Assembly: GCF_010183535.1 (NCBI RefSeq)
Contig: NC_071328.1
Location: 7,874,001-7,938,000 of the forward strand
Direction of reading: 5' to 3'
Origin: Caenorhabditis remanei
Lineage: Eukaryota > Nematoda > Chromadorea > Rhabditida > Rhabditidae
Length of the DNA stretch: 64,000 bases
Each line of letters opens with the position of its first letter. Within the stretch, counting starts at the first letter, position 1. Below the pieces are notes generated by a model. The model did no database searches. It had not been told where the DNA came from and saw only the letters and a list, made by a program, of their open reading frames with translations. The translations under genes were made by a program, and so were the position numbers. Shown one piece after another: positions 16,639-28,200 of the stretch.

Positions 16639-18557
16639 TTATTGAGTATCCATTTGTTCTTCTTTCGGTTCTGATTTCTGTGATGTCTGTGAGTCAGACG
16701 TATGCTTTGCTGCGATTCGTTCGGCGATAATCTGCAAAAAAAAACCAAAACTGTGAGAAAAATGATCACTGATAATTTTCAGATTCTTAGCATATAATTT
16801 ACCTTTTGAGACTCTTCATAATATTGGTTGGGGTGAGTGATACGCTGTCCGAGACCACCCTCTTCCAAATGATGGGTAAACTCAAAATACCGGGTACATG
16901 CTTTATCGTATTGGTTTGATTCTGCTAAGTCAACGATCTGAAAGGAAGATTATTATTTCTGAGGGTCTCTGCCTGAGTCGTCTTATGTGGAGATGACCTT
17001 CTCGCATACTTACAAGTTCAACTTGATCTTTTTTGAGTATACTTTCACCGGATAACTTCTGTTTGAGTACTTGTTTTTCAGAATGTCTGAACGGACAGCC
17101 GTGACAATCGGTAGCCGATGGAGGGTTGTTCAGAATGATAGTGGCACAACTCATTGCTGTTTGTGGAACGCGTCGACCTTCTTTTCCGTACATGTACCGA
17201 ATATTATAGGAGTATTCCTTATCAAACTTATCAGATGGAATCTTTTTGGTGAACTCGTCACGCATCATAGCGATGGCTTCTTCCAGCGAGAGACCAATTC
17301 CTAAAAAAATATTTTTTGTCTGAACTTGCTGTTTTAAAGAAAAATGAAGTCTGTATTATAAGAGAAAACGAGAGATTTTCTGAATACCTTTCAAAAACAA
17401 TCCATATTGTCGTCTCGCACCATATTTCAAATGATGATTCAATCGAAGATTTTTATGCATTTGCTTCATACATGGTGCAAATGACCGAACAGCCAGCTTA
17501 TCAATCATATGACGTGTGATAATTATAGATCCATCTGCTTGTTCTCCATTATAATCTTTTCCACTGTACGCATTGTTTGAGAGACGAGCCAGACGTGGCA
17601 GAAGACGTCCCTCTTCTTCAAGAATAGCCAGGTGTTTGAATGCGCGCTGAAAAAACCAATTTGAAAAATTAATTTTGTACAAATCTGGAAAATAGATAAA
17701 GTATATTTCTTACCGCCATTGCAGCCATCGTCGTGTTCTTCATTTTGGACACCAGAATAGTAACTAGGTCTTCGAATGGAAAATAGGCGAATCCTTTTTT
17801 CAAGTGAACTGATCCACGCCGAATCAATTCAATTGCATCGATGAAATCGACTTTGTAGAATGCCTTATTTTTCATATCAATTGAAAGAACTTGACAGGCA
17901 TGTTCTAAGTCTTCTTCCATTTCCTTTTTCTCCTCTGAATTCAACTTGTGAATCGGAAAATTGACGGCTGAAAGTGAAGAATCAACTACTACTTCTCGTT
18001 CCTGTCTCAGACGAAAACGGAGAAGATCTCCTTCGATTTGTGTCAGCCATTTTTGATTTTCGGGTGTTCTACAAAAGGCTAGACGAAGGATAAAGTGACC
18101 GATGTTGTCACGGCGCCATAGTTCCGCGATGTCCTCGGAAGAAGTGGGTTTTAGATCTGGGAAGACTGCAAATAAAATTAGTTTAATAAAAGAAACCAGT
18201 GTTTTTTGAAGTTTGCTGGCGTACCAATTAACTTGATTTTATCACATGTTTTCCTGAACTTATTCTTGAATTCTTCAGTATGCATCGGATGACTATCCTT
18301 ACAATTCTCGAAATTCTTCAACAATTTCAGCCGTTCCATAGCGATCTCATCGAATTCTGTGAGAGAAATGTTTTCTCCCGGAGGTGTTTGATAAAGTTGA
18401 AGATAGCCTGGGATTTCTTGCGTATTTGACGGTACGTTCTGAAAGATGTTTTGTTCCCAAATATAGTAATATCATTTTCAACCTTGATGCTCTGCTGATT
18501 ATTGAACATTTGCGAGCGCACGTTCCGATTATCACTTATGGCGTTGGCGAAAAGCAT
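16639..18557 (-). CDS. pri-2: DNA primase large subunit (PRIM2)
   Basis: 504 residues in seven exons: 18483-18557, 18225-18438, 17714-18165, 17388-17646, 17014-17300, 16803-16937, 16639-16731. It is the non-catalytic subunit of the primase in DNA polymerase alpha, making RNA primers in the nucleus. The C-terminal iron-sulfur domain has its four cysteines at about residues 306 (FAPCM), 385 (AMSCAT), 402 (CHGCPF) and 443 (KACTRYF). The spacing of 79, 17 and 41 is close to my recollection of the human enzyme (80, 17, 40). The ATG at 18557 follows TTTTCAG by nine bases, so a trans-spliced start is likely. A consensus E2F site lies about 70 bases upstream, fitting S-phase control. Confidence 0.92.
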
Positions 18558-18624
18558 GGTTTTGTGCTGAAAACAGAAAAATATAGAAATTTCAGTGAAA
18601 TAACATGAAAGTTTAAACCGAGTG

Positions 18625-18634
18625 TTTTCGCGCG
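18625..18634 (+). promoter_or_regulatory. E2F-type site upstream of pri-2
   Basis: TTTTCGCGCG contains TTTCGCGC, a perfect fit to the E2F consensus TTTSSCGC. It lies 68 bases upstream of the pri-2 start codon (18557, minus strand). E2F/DP (EFL-1/DPL-1 in C. elegans) commonly controls DNA-replication genes. A second weaker E2F-like sequence (TGGCGAAA) follows at about 18641-18648. Confidence 0.6.
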
Positions 18635-18923
18635 TAAAAATGGCGAAATACCGGAGCATCGTAGTATTAAAAACTTTTCATTACAACTCGACAAAATTCG
18701 ATAGGAAAGAAAATTTAAAAGAAAATTACTTTTATTTCAGGTTTTTCTATGATAAAGTGTTGCAGATAATCATAAAAGAACAGTTTGGAAACCATATGAG
18801 CCCATATTTCCAGTAAAATGGTGCTCAAACGATTCTTCCCGAGTTTTGAATTATTTTAACAGTTATTCGTTTATATTTTGGTGAAGTTTCTGATATTAGA
18901 TCAGTTCCTGCACATGCACAGCA

Positions 18924-19346
18924 TTTATTATCGGAATAAAAAAGTTCCGACATTTTTTACCGACGCGCAAGGTTCGCGCCACTGATCTCCGGGAACGCCC
19001 ACTCATCATAAACATTTCTTCTGCAAGATCAGGGCACGGTTTCATTGATTTCGCGGGTTAAGTTTTGTTTAAAAATACAACTTTAAAAATAAAATTTGAC
19101 CTATTTCCTTTAAAATTTGATATTTTTTCTTCAAACTTCATGGTGGAAATGAAATTTTAAAGGAAATAGGTCAAATTTTATTTTTAAAGTTGTATTTTTA
19201 AACAAAACTTAACCCGCGAAATCAATGAAACCGTGCCCTGATCTTGCAGAAGAAATGTTTATGATGAGTGGGCGTTCCCGGAAATCAGTGGCGCGAACCT
19301 TGCGCGTCGGTAAAAAATGTCGGAACTTTTTTATTCCGATAATAAA
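18924..19346. mobile_element. 423-base palindromic (MITE-like) element in a divergent promoter
   Basis: The two arms (about 18924-19118 and 19155-19346) are inverted copies of roughly 193 bases with about one visible mismatch, around a loop of about 36 bases. The ends are TTTATTATCGG and CCGATAATAAA. It lies between the divergent pri-2 and YIPF6-like start codons. Each arm carries TTCGCGCC and TTTCGCGGG, which resemble E2F sites. I could not fix a target-site duplication because the ends are AT-rich and self-complementary. No coding capacity. Confidence 0.8.
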
Positions 19347-19580
19347 GGAAACAAAAAAACCGTTTAAAATTTTAATTTCGCGCTTATTTTCAAGGGGGAT
19401 ACCGGAGTGTCGTTGTTGTGTATTTTCCACGTTTTCCACAGTGAAATCGATAAATTCCTTAATTTTTTGCTCATTTTACATGCATTCTTCCTATTTTTGT
19501 TTAAAATTAATAAAAATCTAATTACAGAGCGATTCAAAATTATTTCGTTTCCTGAAATTCACCAAAAACCGCCGGAAGAC

Positions 19581-21023
19581 ATGAATTCCTTCGGTAACGC
19601 CTCCGTCGACATTGACATGGTGAGTCAGCGTGAAAATAATAGAATAATGGAACAAAAACTTTGAAAAGTATGAAAATGACACGTGAATTGTTCATTTCTC
19701 AACAAAATCAACGATAAAATGGGCGGTTCTGAGTCAAAATTGCAAGTTTTTGCCACAAATTCATCTCAACAAATCGATAGCTCCCAGAAAGTCTCGTAAC
19801 TTTTCCAGTTTCTCAATAATGTTTAACAATTCAGTTGGAAAGAGAAATGGCCGCTGAACAGACAGCAAATTTGAGCGGAAATATCGCCGGAATGAGTGCC
19901 CCGAAGAGCTCATCGAATCGACGGGGTCCCATGCAAGAAGTGGATTTAGATGCTGAATTTGATACATTGGAAGAACCAGTTTGGGATACTGTGGTGAGTT
20001 TTTTGATTTGTAGTGAGAGTTGAACATATTAATCGTTCCATTTTATCGAAAAAGCATGTTAATTACTGATCGAAAGAATTTTCGACAAATTTGAGGTTTT
20101 AAAAATTTTGTTTTTCAGAAACGTGACGTAATGACTGTCGGTGCGAAATTCAGTCATGTCATCTTGCCACATGGAGACAAACAGCAACTTCTTCGTGATT
20201 GGGATCTCTGGGGACCACTTTTCATTTGCGTTGGATTAGCACTGTGAGTTTATATAACTTTTTGAAACCATGAGAGCACATGGAAAGTAATAGTCACTTC
20301 AAGGTGTTTACCTGAATTGTTCAGGCATTAAAAATCAGTTTATTCTGAAAATACTGAACGTTACCTAGAATAAATTTTTTCCAGCCTCCTCCAACACAAT
20401 GGAGGCACAGAATCAGCTCCACAATTCACTCAAGTCTTCACAATTACGTTCTTCGGTTCAGTCATTGTGACGGCAAATATCAAATTATTAGGAGGAAACA
20501 TGTGAGTTTTTGTTACTATTAAAATCTTCAGACTTCACCGATTTTGCACGAATCTCACAAGGTGAAAGTGCAGAATTATTTTTTCAAATTCTTCATAGAA
20601 CAGTAAAAAAATACCATTTCCCATTGGAAAAACGATTTGTTACATACATTTTAAAGTTTTCAACCTGAAAAATGTATTTTCCAGTTCATTCTTCCAATCA
20701 CTGTGTGTCATTGGCTATTGCCTTCTTCCACCATTTGCTGCCGCAGTTCTTTGCTCACTTTTCCTTCACGGAATCGCATTCCCTCTCCGACTTCTAATCA
20801 CTTCCATCGGATTCGTTTGGTCCACTTATGGTAAATAATTCTCAGGAAATTTCCTCATCCTAGTTTTTTCCATGTATTTCATCATAATTATTGGAAACTT
20901 CACATTTCAGCTGCAATGGGATTCTTGGCAGGATGTCAACCGGATAAGAAACGTTTACTCGTCATCTACCCAGTGTTTCTCTTCTATTTCATCGTCAGCT
21001 GGATGATTATCTCACATTCGTGA
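19581..21023 (+). CDS. Yip1-domain Golgi membrane protein, YIPF6-like
   Basis: 232 residues in six exons: 19581-19619, 19835-19993, 20119-20243, 20385-20501, 20685-20830, 20911-21023. A soluble, Asp/Glu-containing N-terminal region of about 80 residues is followed by a Yip1 domain with about five membrane segments. The signature-like run includes DWDLWGPLF at the domain start and GYCLLPPFAA and AAMGFLAGCQP further on, and the protein ends on a membrane segment (SWMIISHS). YIPF6 family proteins reside in the Golgi and act with other YIPF proteins in trafficking and Golgi structure. It is divergent from pri-2 across about 1 kb that holds a palindromic element. W02D9.2, as I recall, is the C. 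elegans equivalent. Confidence 0.88.
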
Positions 21024-22208
21024 GAGATTGGACCACTAATTATTCGACTTATTTTCTGCATAAAAATAATTTTATTTTTTCCCCTATTCTTTTCAATTGA
21101 ATCAGAAATACTCGTGCTTAGCATAACTTTTCTTCTCTTCATTTCTCGTTTTCATCTGTGATATCCATTGGTTACTGTAGCTTTCATCCCTATTTTTATT
21201 CACCCCCTCTCTTTAAGAGCCATAACAAGTCTTGAATTGGTTAGTGACATGGTGTATTTAAGTTTTTGATGTAAAAAATAATTATTGAATGTGAAACTAC
21301 AAAAATTTTACAACCGGTTTCAAAGTAGGAAAGGTGTTGCGCGTGAAATAAACAATTTTCCATTTGAAGTTTCAAAAAAGTTTTGTACCGAAGTCTGAAG
21401 AAAAAAAGTTCCGAATTCTGAAGAAAAACCAGGTTCAAAAGAAATGACGGATCAATTGTTTTTATTACGTTGAACGCAAGAGACTGAGCTTTTCATAAAA
21501 TTCCTCGAAAAGTCAATATTTTTGGGTGGGCGGAGTTTGCAGGGGAGTAATGGTGGGACCGGAGACAGAAGAAAAGACTAAAAATTGGCACTGTTTTGGA
21601 AAAATTACATAGAAAACTTGTTGGGGTTACTAAACACTAAACCGGGACAAAAAACAGGAAACCGGAGGAAAATCGAAAAATAATAACATTTTGGTTGGAC
21701 CTGGAAAAGGGGGCGGGGCTTCGGGAGAACGTCAATAAATAAATTAGGATTTGAAAAATTTTGTGAGACAAAAATGGGGAAGAAACTAGGCTAGCGAAAT
21801 GAAGTGATTTTTGTAGTATTTTCAGAAAAATAGAAGAAAAGTGGATAGAATTGGGGACATATTCAGAGACTGCCAGCAGTCAGAAATTGGGAAAAATGCA
21901 CTAAATTAGGGAAAAAATGCATTTTTCCTCAAAAAAAATTTTTTGGGAAAAAAAGCAGTAAACAATTATTCTAAGAAAAAGCAAAATTTTGACATCTCTA
22001 TGTGTTCATTTAGATAAGGAACTTGAGACGATGGATTTCATCCAAATGTTCAATTCATGGTCCGAATATAGGTGTTGCTGTGCAACTTTCAACTAGATTG
22101 GTTCAAGCAAACTCTATCGAAATGAGCAGATTTTAAGATGTCAAAGCTTGCCAAAAAATGGATAGAAAAACATAGAAATTGTGAAAAAAGAGTGAGGAAT
22201 CTGAAGTT
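21024..22208. other. Convergent intergenic region
   Basis: About 1.2 kb between the stop codons of the YIPF6-like gene (+) and the zinc-finger gene (-). It holds both 3' ends and polyA-rich sequence. GGGCGG boxes occur at 21528-21535 and 21711-21720. The segment at about 21733-21775 (AATAAATAAATTAGGATT, then GTGAGACAAA) resembles one at about 51867-51903 downstream of par-6. Confidence 0.5.
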
Positions 22209-25200
22209 TTAGGAGGCGATATGGCTAAGCATTCTCATTCCATTGGCTGTAGCTTCAGCAGTTGATTGGCCGAATTGATGGTGTTGTCCGCCGTTTTGAC
22301 CAGCATTCTGATGAACAAAGTCATGATTCAATGCGAGAAGTGAAGAGAGTTCGGTGTGTTGACGAGCATGATGATGCATTTGTTGCATTACAACCGCTGC
22401 CATATTCAGTTGATTCTGTTGTTCCGGTGATGGAGTTGGTGGTGTTGGGTGCAATAACATCTGCTGTTGTTGTTGTTGTTGTTGCTGTTGACCTGTAATT
22501 AATGAATGTCTTATTGGATTTATTTTCTTAAATTTCAGCCTAGAACTGAAATATTTCTAAAAAACCAAGTAACTGCTTACCAGAACTCTGCCCTCCATTC
22601 TGACCTCCTCCTCCTCCTCCTCCGATGACATCATCTCGTTTCTCTCCAGATGATCCTGAAGATGTGGACGACGACGATGATGGTGTCGTCTGGCCAGGAG
22701 TTTGTTGAGCCGATGAAGATGAGAAGTGGTTGAGATGAGTTGATTCATGTCCAATTTGTTGAGAACGTTGACGGAATGCACGTCCACAGAATGCACAAAG
22801 GAATGGTTTGATACCTAGAATTCATTATGATACTTGCAGATTCAGATTTTTAGAAGACGTTAGGTAAATCTACAGAAATCCCCTACACGAAAAAAGAACT
22901 ATTTCATTATTCACCTGTATGAATTCTTTCATGCTGATCCAAATGACTTTTCTGTGTGAAACTTTTAGCGCAGTATTGACACACGTACGCCTTCTCATTG
23001 TTATGAATTCTCATGTGTTGTTGAAGTCCACCGCGAGCTTTGAATCGTTTGAAACACCGATCACATTCGTGTGGACGTATCATTCGACACTCCACCATGT
23101 GACGTTCTAGCTATAATAATGATATAATTATAGCTAAAAGCTTAAGAAATTCGATGAAAGTTCACTTTTGGACTCTACATCTCCATGTCCCGATGTCTCC
23201 CTACTTACCGCTGCTTCGCTGTTCACTTTCTTCGGGCAAAATTGACATTTCATCAATCCATCGTGTGTCGATCGTGATCGTTTCGTGGATTGGACAGATG
23301 CTGGTGCTTGGGTCATTGCACTCTCCGTGGACAGATGACGTTCTGATCCATGAGATCCATGACGACCAATAGCTGCTGAAATATTTAGATACAGTCCTCA
23401 GTCTGTCAGGTGGTCTATGTATCCAAATTTCCAAACTACACACCTAAATGAATCGGTTGCATCATATTCATATAATTGAAATCTCCGAATCCCTGTTGTC
23501 CATCTGCACCAACTCCGATACCGTTTCCAGCAGCACCATTCGCCTCCTTCATCATCATGGTACCGACGACGGACAACGCCGAGAGACCGTCTGATGTTAC
23601 TGCAAATAACTGATCATGAAATTTTTAATTTCAGGAAAATTTCAGAATGTATTGTCATTGTTTGGTGAAGACACAATTGGTATAGAGAACTATAGGAAAA
23701 TGCATGGAACAGGAAACAACTAGAATTAGGAAGAAACAATACAAAATATGAAGAGATCTAGAAATTTGTAACCGTATTCATTTTCAGAGCAAGTAATTTC
23801 TCATTGGTTAATCCTGCAAGGATACAGTACTCAAAATTAGTAGTGGATTACTGTATCTCGTCACTAATCTTCTTGTGAATCTACTCCAAGGCTTCATAAA
23901 TCAAAATTAGTGATTTGCAAATCAGTGAATGGTAACATACTTAAACAAAGGTTCACTTAGATGAACTAAACGATCATTTTGTTTCTTTTTTCCTTGGCCC
24001 TGTGTACAGAAATCTGGAAACTTGTGATGATCCTACTATCTCAAGAATATGGCATCGTGAAAACCATCTAGGAACACAAGCAACATAAAAAGAGACTCCG
24101 CCCATTTTGATCAGAACTATTTTAGAAGGATGAAACTATTCAGATGTACAGTATTCTCAATCATTCGATCTAAGGAATCCACGTTCACCATTCGTAATCT
24201 CACACAACGTTGGTAAGTCTGCCCGACTCTCTCGTAAATCGACACACCCTCTCAATAATATTTTTCCCACGGAAATCAGAAAAAAAATTCCTTCACGCCG
24301 ATCAGTGGGTGGTCTTCAAAAAAAACGGCGGTGCGTGTAAGTGTGCGTGCGCGCAACACACGGCATCAGCAAAAAACGAAGGGAAAAGAGGAACGACAGA
24401 AGAGCGGCGCCGGGGACGCGGGCGACGGGACGCCGCGCGAGGAGAGCGCCATGGGGGGCTATAGAAAATGAAAGGAATATGGGAGCGAGTGGAGACGCAG
24501 ATATATAGAGAGAGACATAGAATGGAACACGACCCCCCGGGCTGCTGGAGGGGAAAAAGAGGAGGAAGCAGTAGAAAACTAGGAAGGAGAGGAAGAAGAA
24601 GGCCAGCACTCTTTTTCCCTCGTTCTGTGGATTGTCTGAATCTCTTATTTCTCTCTCTATCTTCATGATTTGGAAAAAGGGAGAGAGAGACCACACATGT
24701 ACACTTTTCTTCATTCCGTTCTTTGCAGCTTCTAAGGGTCAATAAGAAAATGGGCGGAGCTTAGAAATCCTACAAAAGACCGTCCATCAGATTCTAGATG
24801 TAGGACTGTTAGAAATCGAAAAATGAAACTCATTCTTCATCTCTAGCCGTAGAAGTAGGGGAATCCTAAGAATCAGATACTGAAAATATTGTATTCTATT
24901 TGCCTAGATTCTCGAATTTATCCCTTTATACCCTAAGTATTCCCTCGGTGTATCTGAATATCCTGACTTGCCACCCAACTCACCATCAAATCCCATTGGC
25001 ATCGGAGAGAACGACGGTGATGCCAATTCCCTCTTAACCATTGACTGAGTTGTACTCATCAACGCCTCTCGTACAGTACGATGGTCCATCAATGGTGATG
25101 GTTTTGATGTGTTGACGTTGGCGTCTTCTGATCCTCCAGAATTTCCAGAATTTCCACCAGAAGATGAGGAAGACGATGCCGGAGGAGGAGGTGGTGTCGT

Positions 25201-28200
25201 GACAGAATCAGACGATGAGATCATTGGAGCAGTAGTCGGCTGGTGATGATGTTGCTGCTAAAAATTATAATTTCTTCTTCATTTGTTCTTTTAATGATTT
25301 TTGTTTGAGTTTCAGAATTAGATCGTAGAATGGAGATTAGATTCAGTATGATGGATTTTAATTTAAAAATCCCAAATGTGAGATTCTCCATTCTTGTGAA
25401 ACAGGGGATAGTTAATAACAAAAAGCAAAGAATTCCGATTAGAAATATTCTTCTTAACTTGAACTTATTTTGATTCCCTATTCAACTTGATATAGGTGGG
25501 GCGTAGAAAAAAAGATCAAGAAAAAAGAGAAAAACCATTTGGGAGAAAAAGAAATAGTAAAAACTGACCAAGAGCTTGATAACTGATCCCGTCTGATCCG
25601 TCCATCTTTTTTTTATGTCAAAATCCAACGTGGATTTTTTTTCTGATGGCTCGCGTTGTCATCATTTCGAAAGAAAAAAAAGAAAAAGAAAAAACTCAAC
25701 AAAAAAAGTGAGTTTTTCTTTGGCGGGTTTATTAATTTCCACGTGAAAAACTAGGTGAAAGTTTTGTAAATTTTTAAAGACTTGAGGAATTCGGATTATA
25801 GAGGGGTCAGAAAGAAATGGAAAAATTCTGGAAATCACAGAAGTACTCCACTTTTTATACGCCGAAAAATAGGCTCCACCCATTAATATCTACAGACCCT
25901 CTAATTTTGAAATTTTCAGAACTTTTTCAAATGTCAGGTGTTCGATTCTGGGTTTTTTCCTCCGAAAAATTAGTGGGTATACTTTGAAAAAAAAAAAGAT
26001 TTCTAGATGTTTCTCTGCGTGATTCTATAGGAAAGAGAGAAGTGACGTCATGAAGAATTGGCACCCTATGAGCTCCGCTGGTGGTCAGAAAAGGGCTGGG
26101 CTATCTCGGATACCCACTTGTTAGACCTGGCTAGGTAGTCTTCTTCGTAGGTCTAGAATTTCTCAGTAATGATTTGAAAAGTTCTACCTAGAAACAGGAG
26201 AAAAAAGAAATAGTTCAAAAAATCAAAAACTGTACACTGCCCGAGGAAAAAACTATTTCTTCTTCAGTTTCGTGGGCACAAAAAATATTTTTTGTTCAGT
26301 TATCAGCATCTGTTCCTTATCAGTTGAATCTTAAGTGGAAAATTGGACAAAAAAAAGAACTGTCAGCCAATAAAAATGATATAGAAAGTGAAAATGTCAA
26401 CGTAGAAAATAAGTGTTGGGTGGTAGAAAAAGGAGAAATGTTGAAATTCCAAATTGTTGGATATATGATTATTTCCAAAAGTCTTCGATTTCCGGTTAAT
26501 AATCGAAAAAAGAGAAAAAGAGAAGTAGGAAGCCAGTTGTGATACTTTATATGTGCCTATACACATAAAAACTCTCCGGTCGAAACACAACGGAAAGAAA
26601 AAGAAACGGTGTTTCTAAAAAATATTTTTTGATGGGAATTTTCAGAAAAAAATATTCAGGAAATTTGAATGAACACATAAAAACACAGAATCAATTCCAC
26701 GATTGATAAATTCCAAAGAGTGGCAAAATGCATATCAATGAATATGAAATCATGACTTTTCAGGGTGCAATGGATCTACTGTATAACATTAGCGTTACCG
26801 TAATTGATCGAATTTCCATAGATGTAACAGGAACGGCACTGGTACAGTATATGATGCATGTCTTCTACAGCAACTTTCTGTTTTTATATAGAGATATACA
26901 GACTTGCAACGGGCCGGGCCGGGCCGGGCCGGGCCGGGCCGGAATGAAAATTTCCAGGGCCCGGCCCGGCCCGGCCCGTGGCCCGGCCCGGCCCGGCCCG
27001 GCCCGGTCGGCCCGGAAGTTCAGTACTGAAAAAAATTCAAATTTTTTTTTCGAAAATTTCCCGATTTTTTTTGAAAAATATTTCTTAAAAACAATTTTTT
27101 GTAGGTTTCGAAGGTTTTTGAAAAATATACTTGAGGAAAAATATGAAAAATTTTCAGAAAATAAATTTTTGGACAAAAAATTGTAGTGAAAAAAGTTCAA
27201 AAATTCAAATCCGGCCCGATCGGGCCGGGCCGGGCCGGGCCAAAACCGGGCCGGGCCGGGCCGGGCCGGCGGGCCGGCCCGGAATCTTGCAAGTCTGGAG
27301 ATATACCTTGAAACAGTACACTAGTTATGGTCAACCACGATTATATTTTTCTCGGTCTTCAATTAAACTTGCATGGTGGTCCTAATAGGTTGCAAATACA
27401 TTTATCCGAAGTAGTTGTACATTAATCCTTAATAAACAAAATTAATTTTTTCTATTCGAAGTTTCTCTCTTTGATCTCGTCTTTTCCGTTTGACATAACA
27501 CTCTTATCACCTTGCTTCAACTTTTGAACACCTGTCCTTTACACACTTTTTTTTGTGAAAAAAGTTATGAATAAGACGTATAATTTGAACATTTTCATGC
27601 ATTGAGTAACCCCATAATTTGATTTACATCACGAGCGGAAAAATGAAGATGGAAAAAATTCTGAGTAGTTGGAAAAGAGATTTTGGAGCTAGCTAAAGGA
27701 GGGTAGGGAACTGAGATTACAGTAATATTTTCTTCTTATAAATAACATCTTAGGCTCTCAGGCTGAATAAGTGAGCTGCCACCTAGAACGAACGTCTTCT
27801 ATTTGGAAAGAAAGTTAATGCTAAAAGATCACCCACGTCACCCTGAATTCTCTTGAACTCTTCGCTGCGAAAAGTGAGCTGATCAGATAAAGTTTTCATT
27901 ACATTACTACAGATGTACTTCTCCATAAATGCTAGGTTGTATTAGTTGTTTCAAATAGCACCGAGTAGTACGGAAGAGGAACAAAAGGTCAGTCATAGTG
28001 TCTCGAATTGCCACTTTTTTCTTTTTCCACGCCTTTTTTCGAAGCGAAAAACTATAATTGGCTTCCGAAAGAAGAAGTAAAGAGCAGTTTTTTTTTTTCT
28101 ATTTATAGATTTTGAATAATAAGTCTTTTTGGAACTACGGTTGACCGCTCTTCAGGAAAACATAATTAAACAAATAGAAAGTCAGCAAAGGCTAGTTGCT

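Noticed and set aside
24302..24742. 130-146-residue open frames on the minus strand
   Set aside because: Arg/Ser/Phe/Leu-rich low-complexity translation of a purine/pyrimidine tract; no splice or domain support, and it lies within an intron of the zinc-finger gene.
26728..27385. Long open frames of Gly-Pro-Arg-Ala repeats on both strands
   Set aside because: They are translations of the GGGCC pentamer arrays in the foldback element; a 15-base period stays open by chance.
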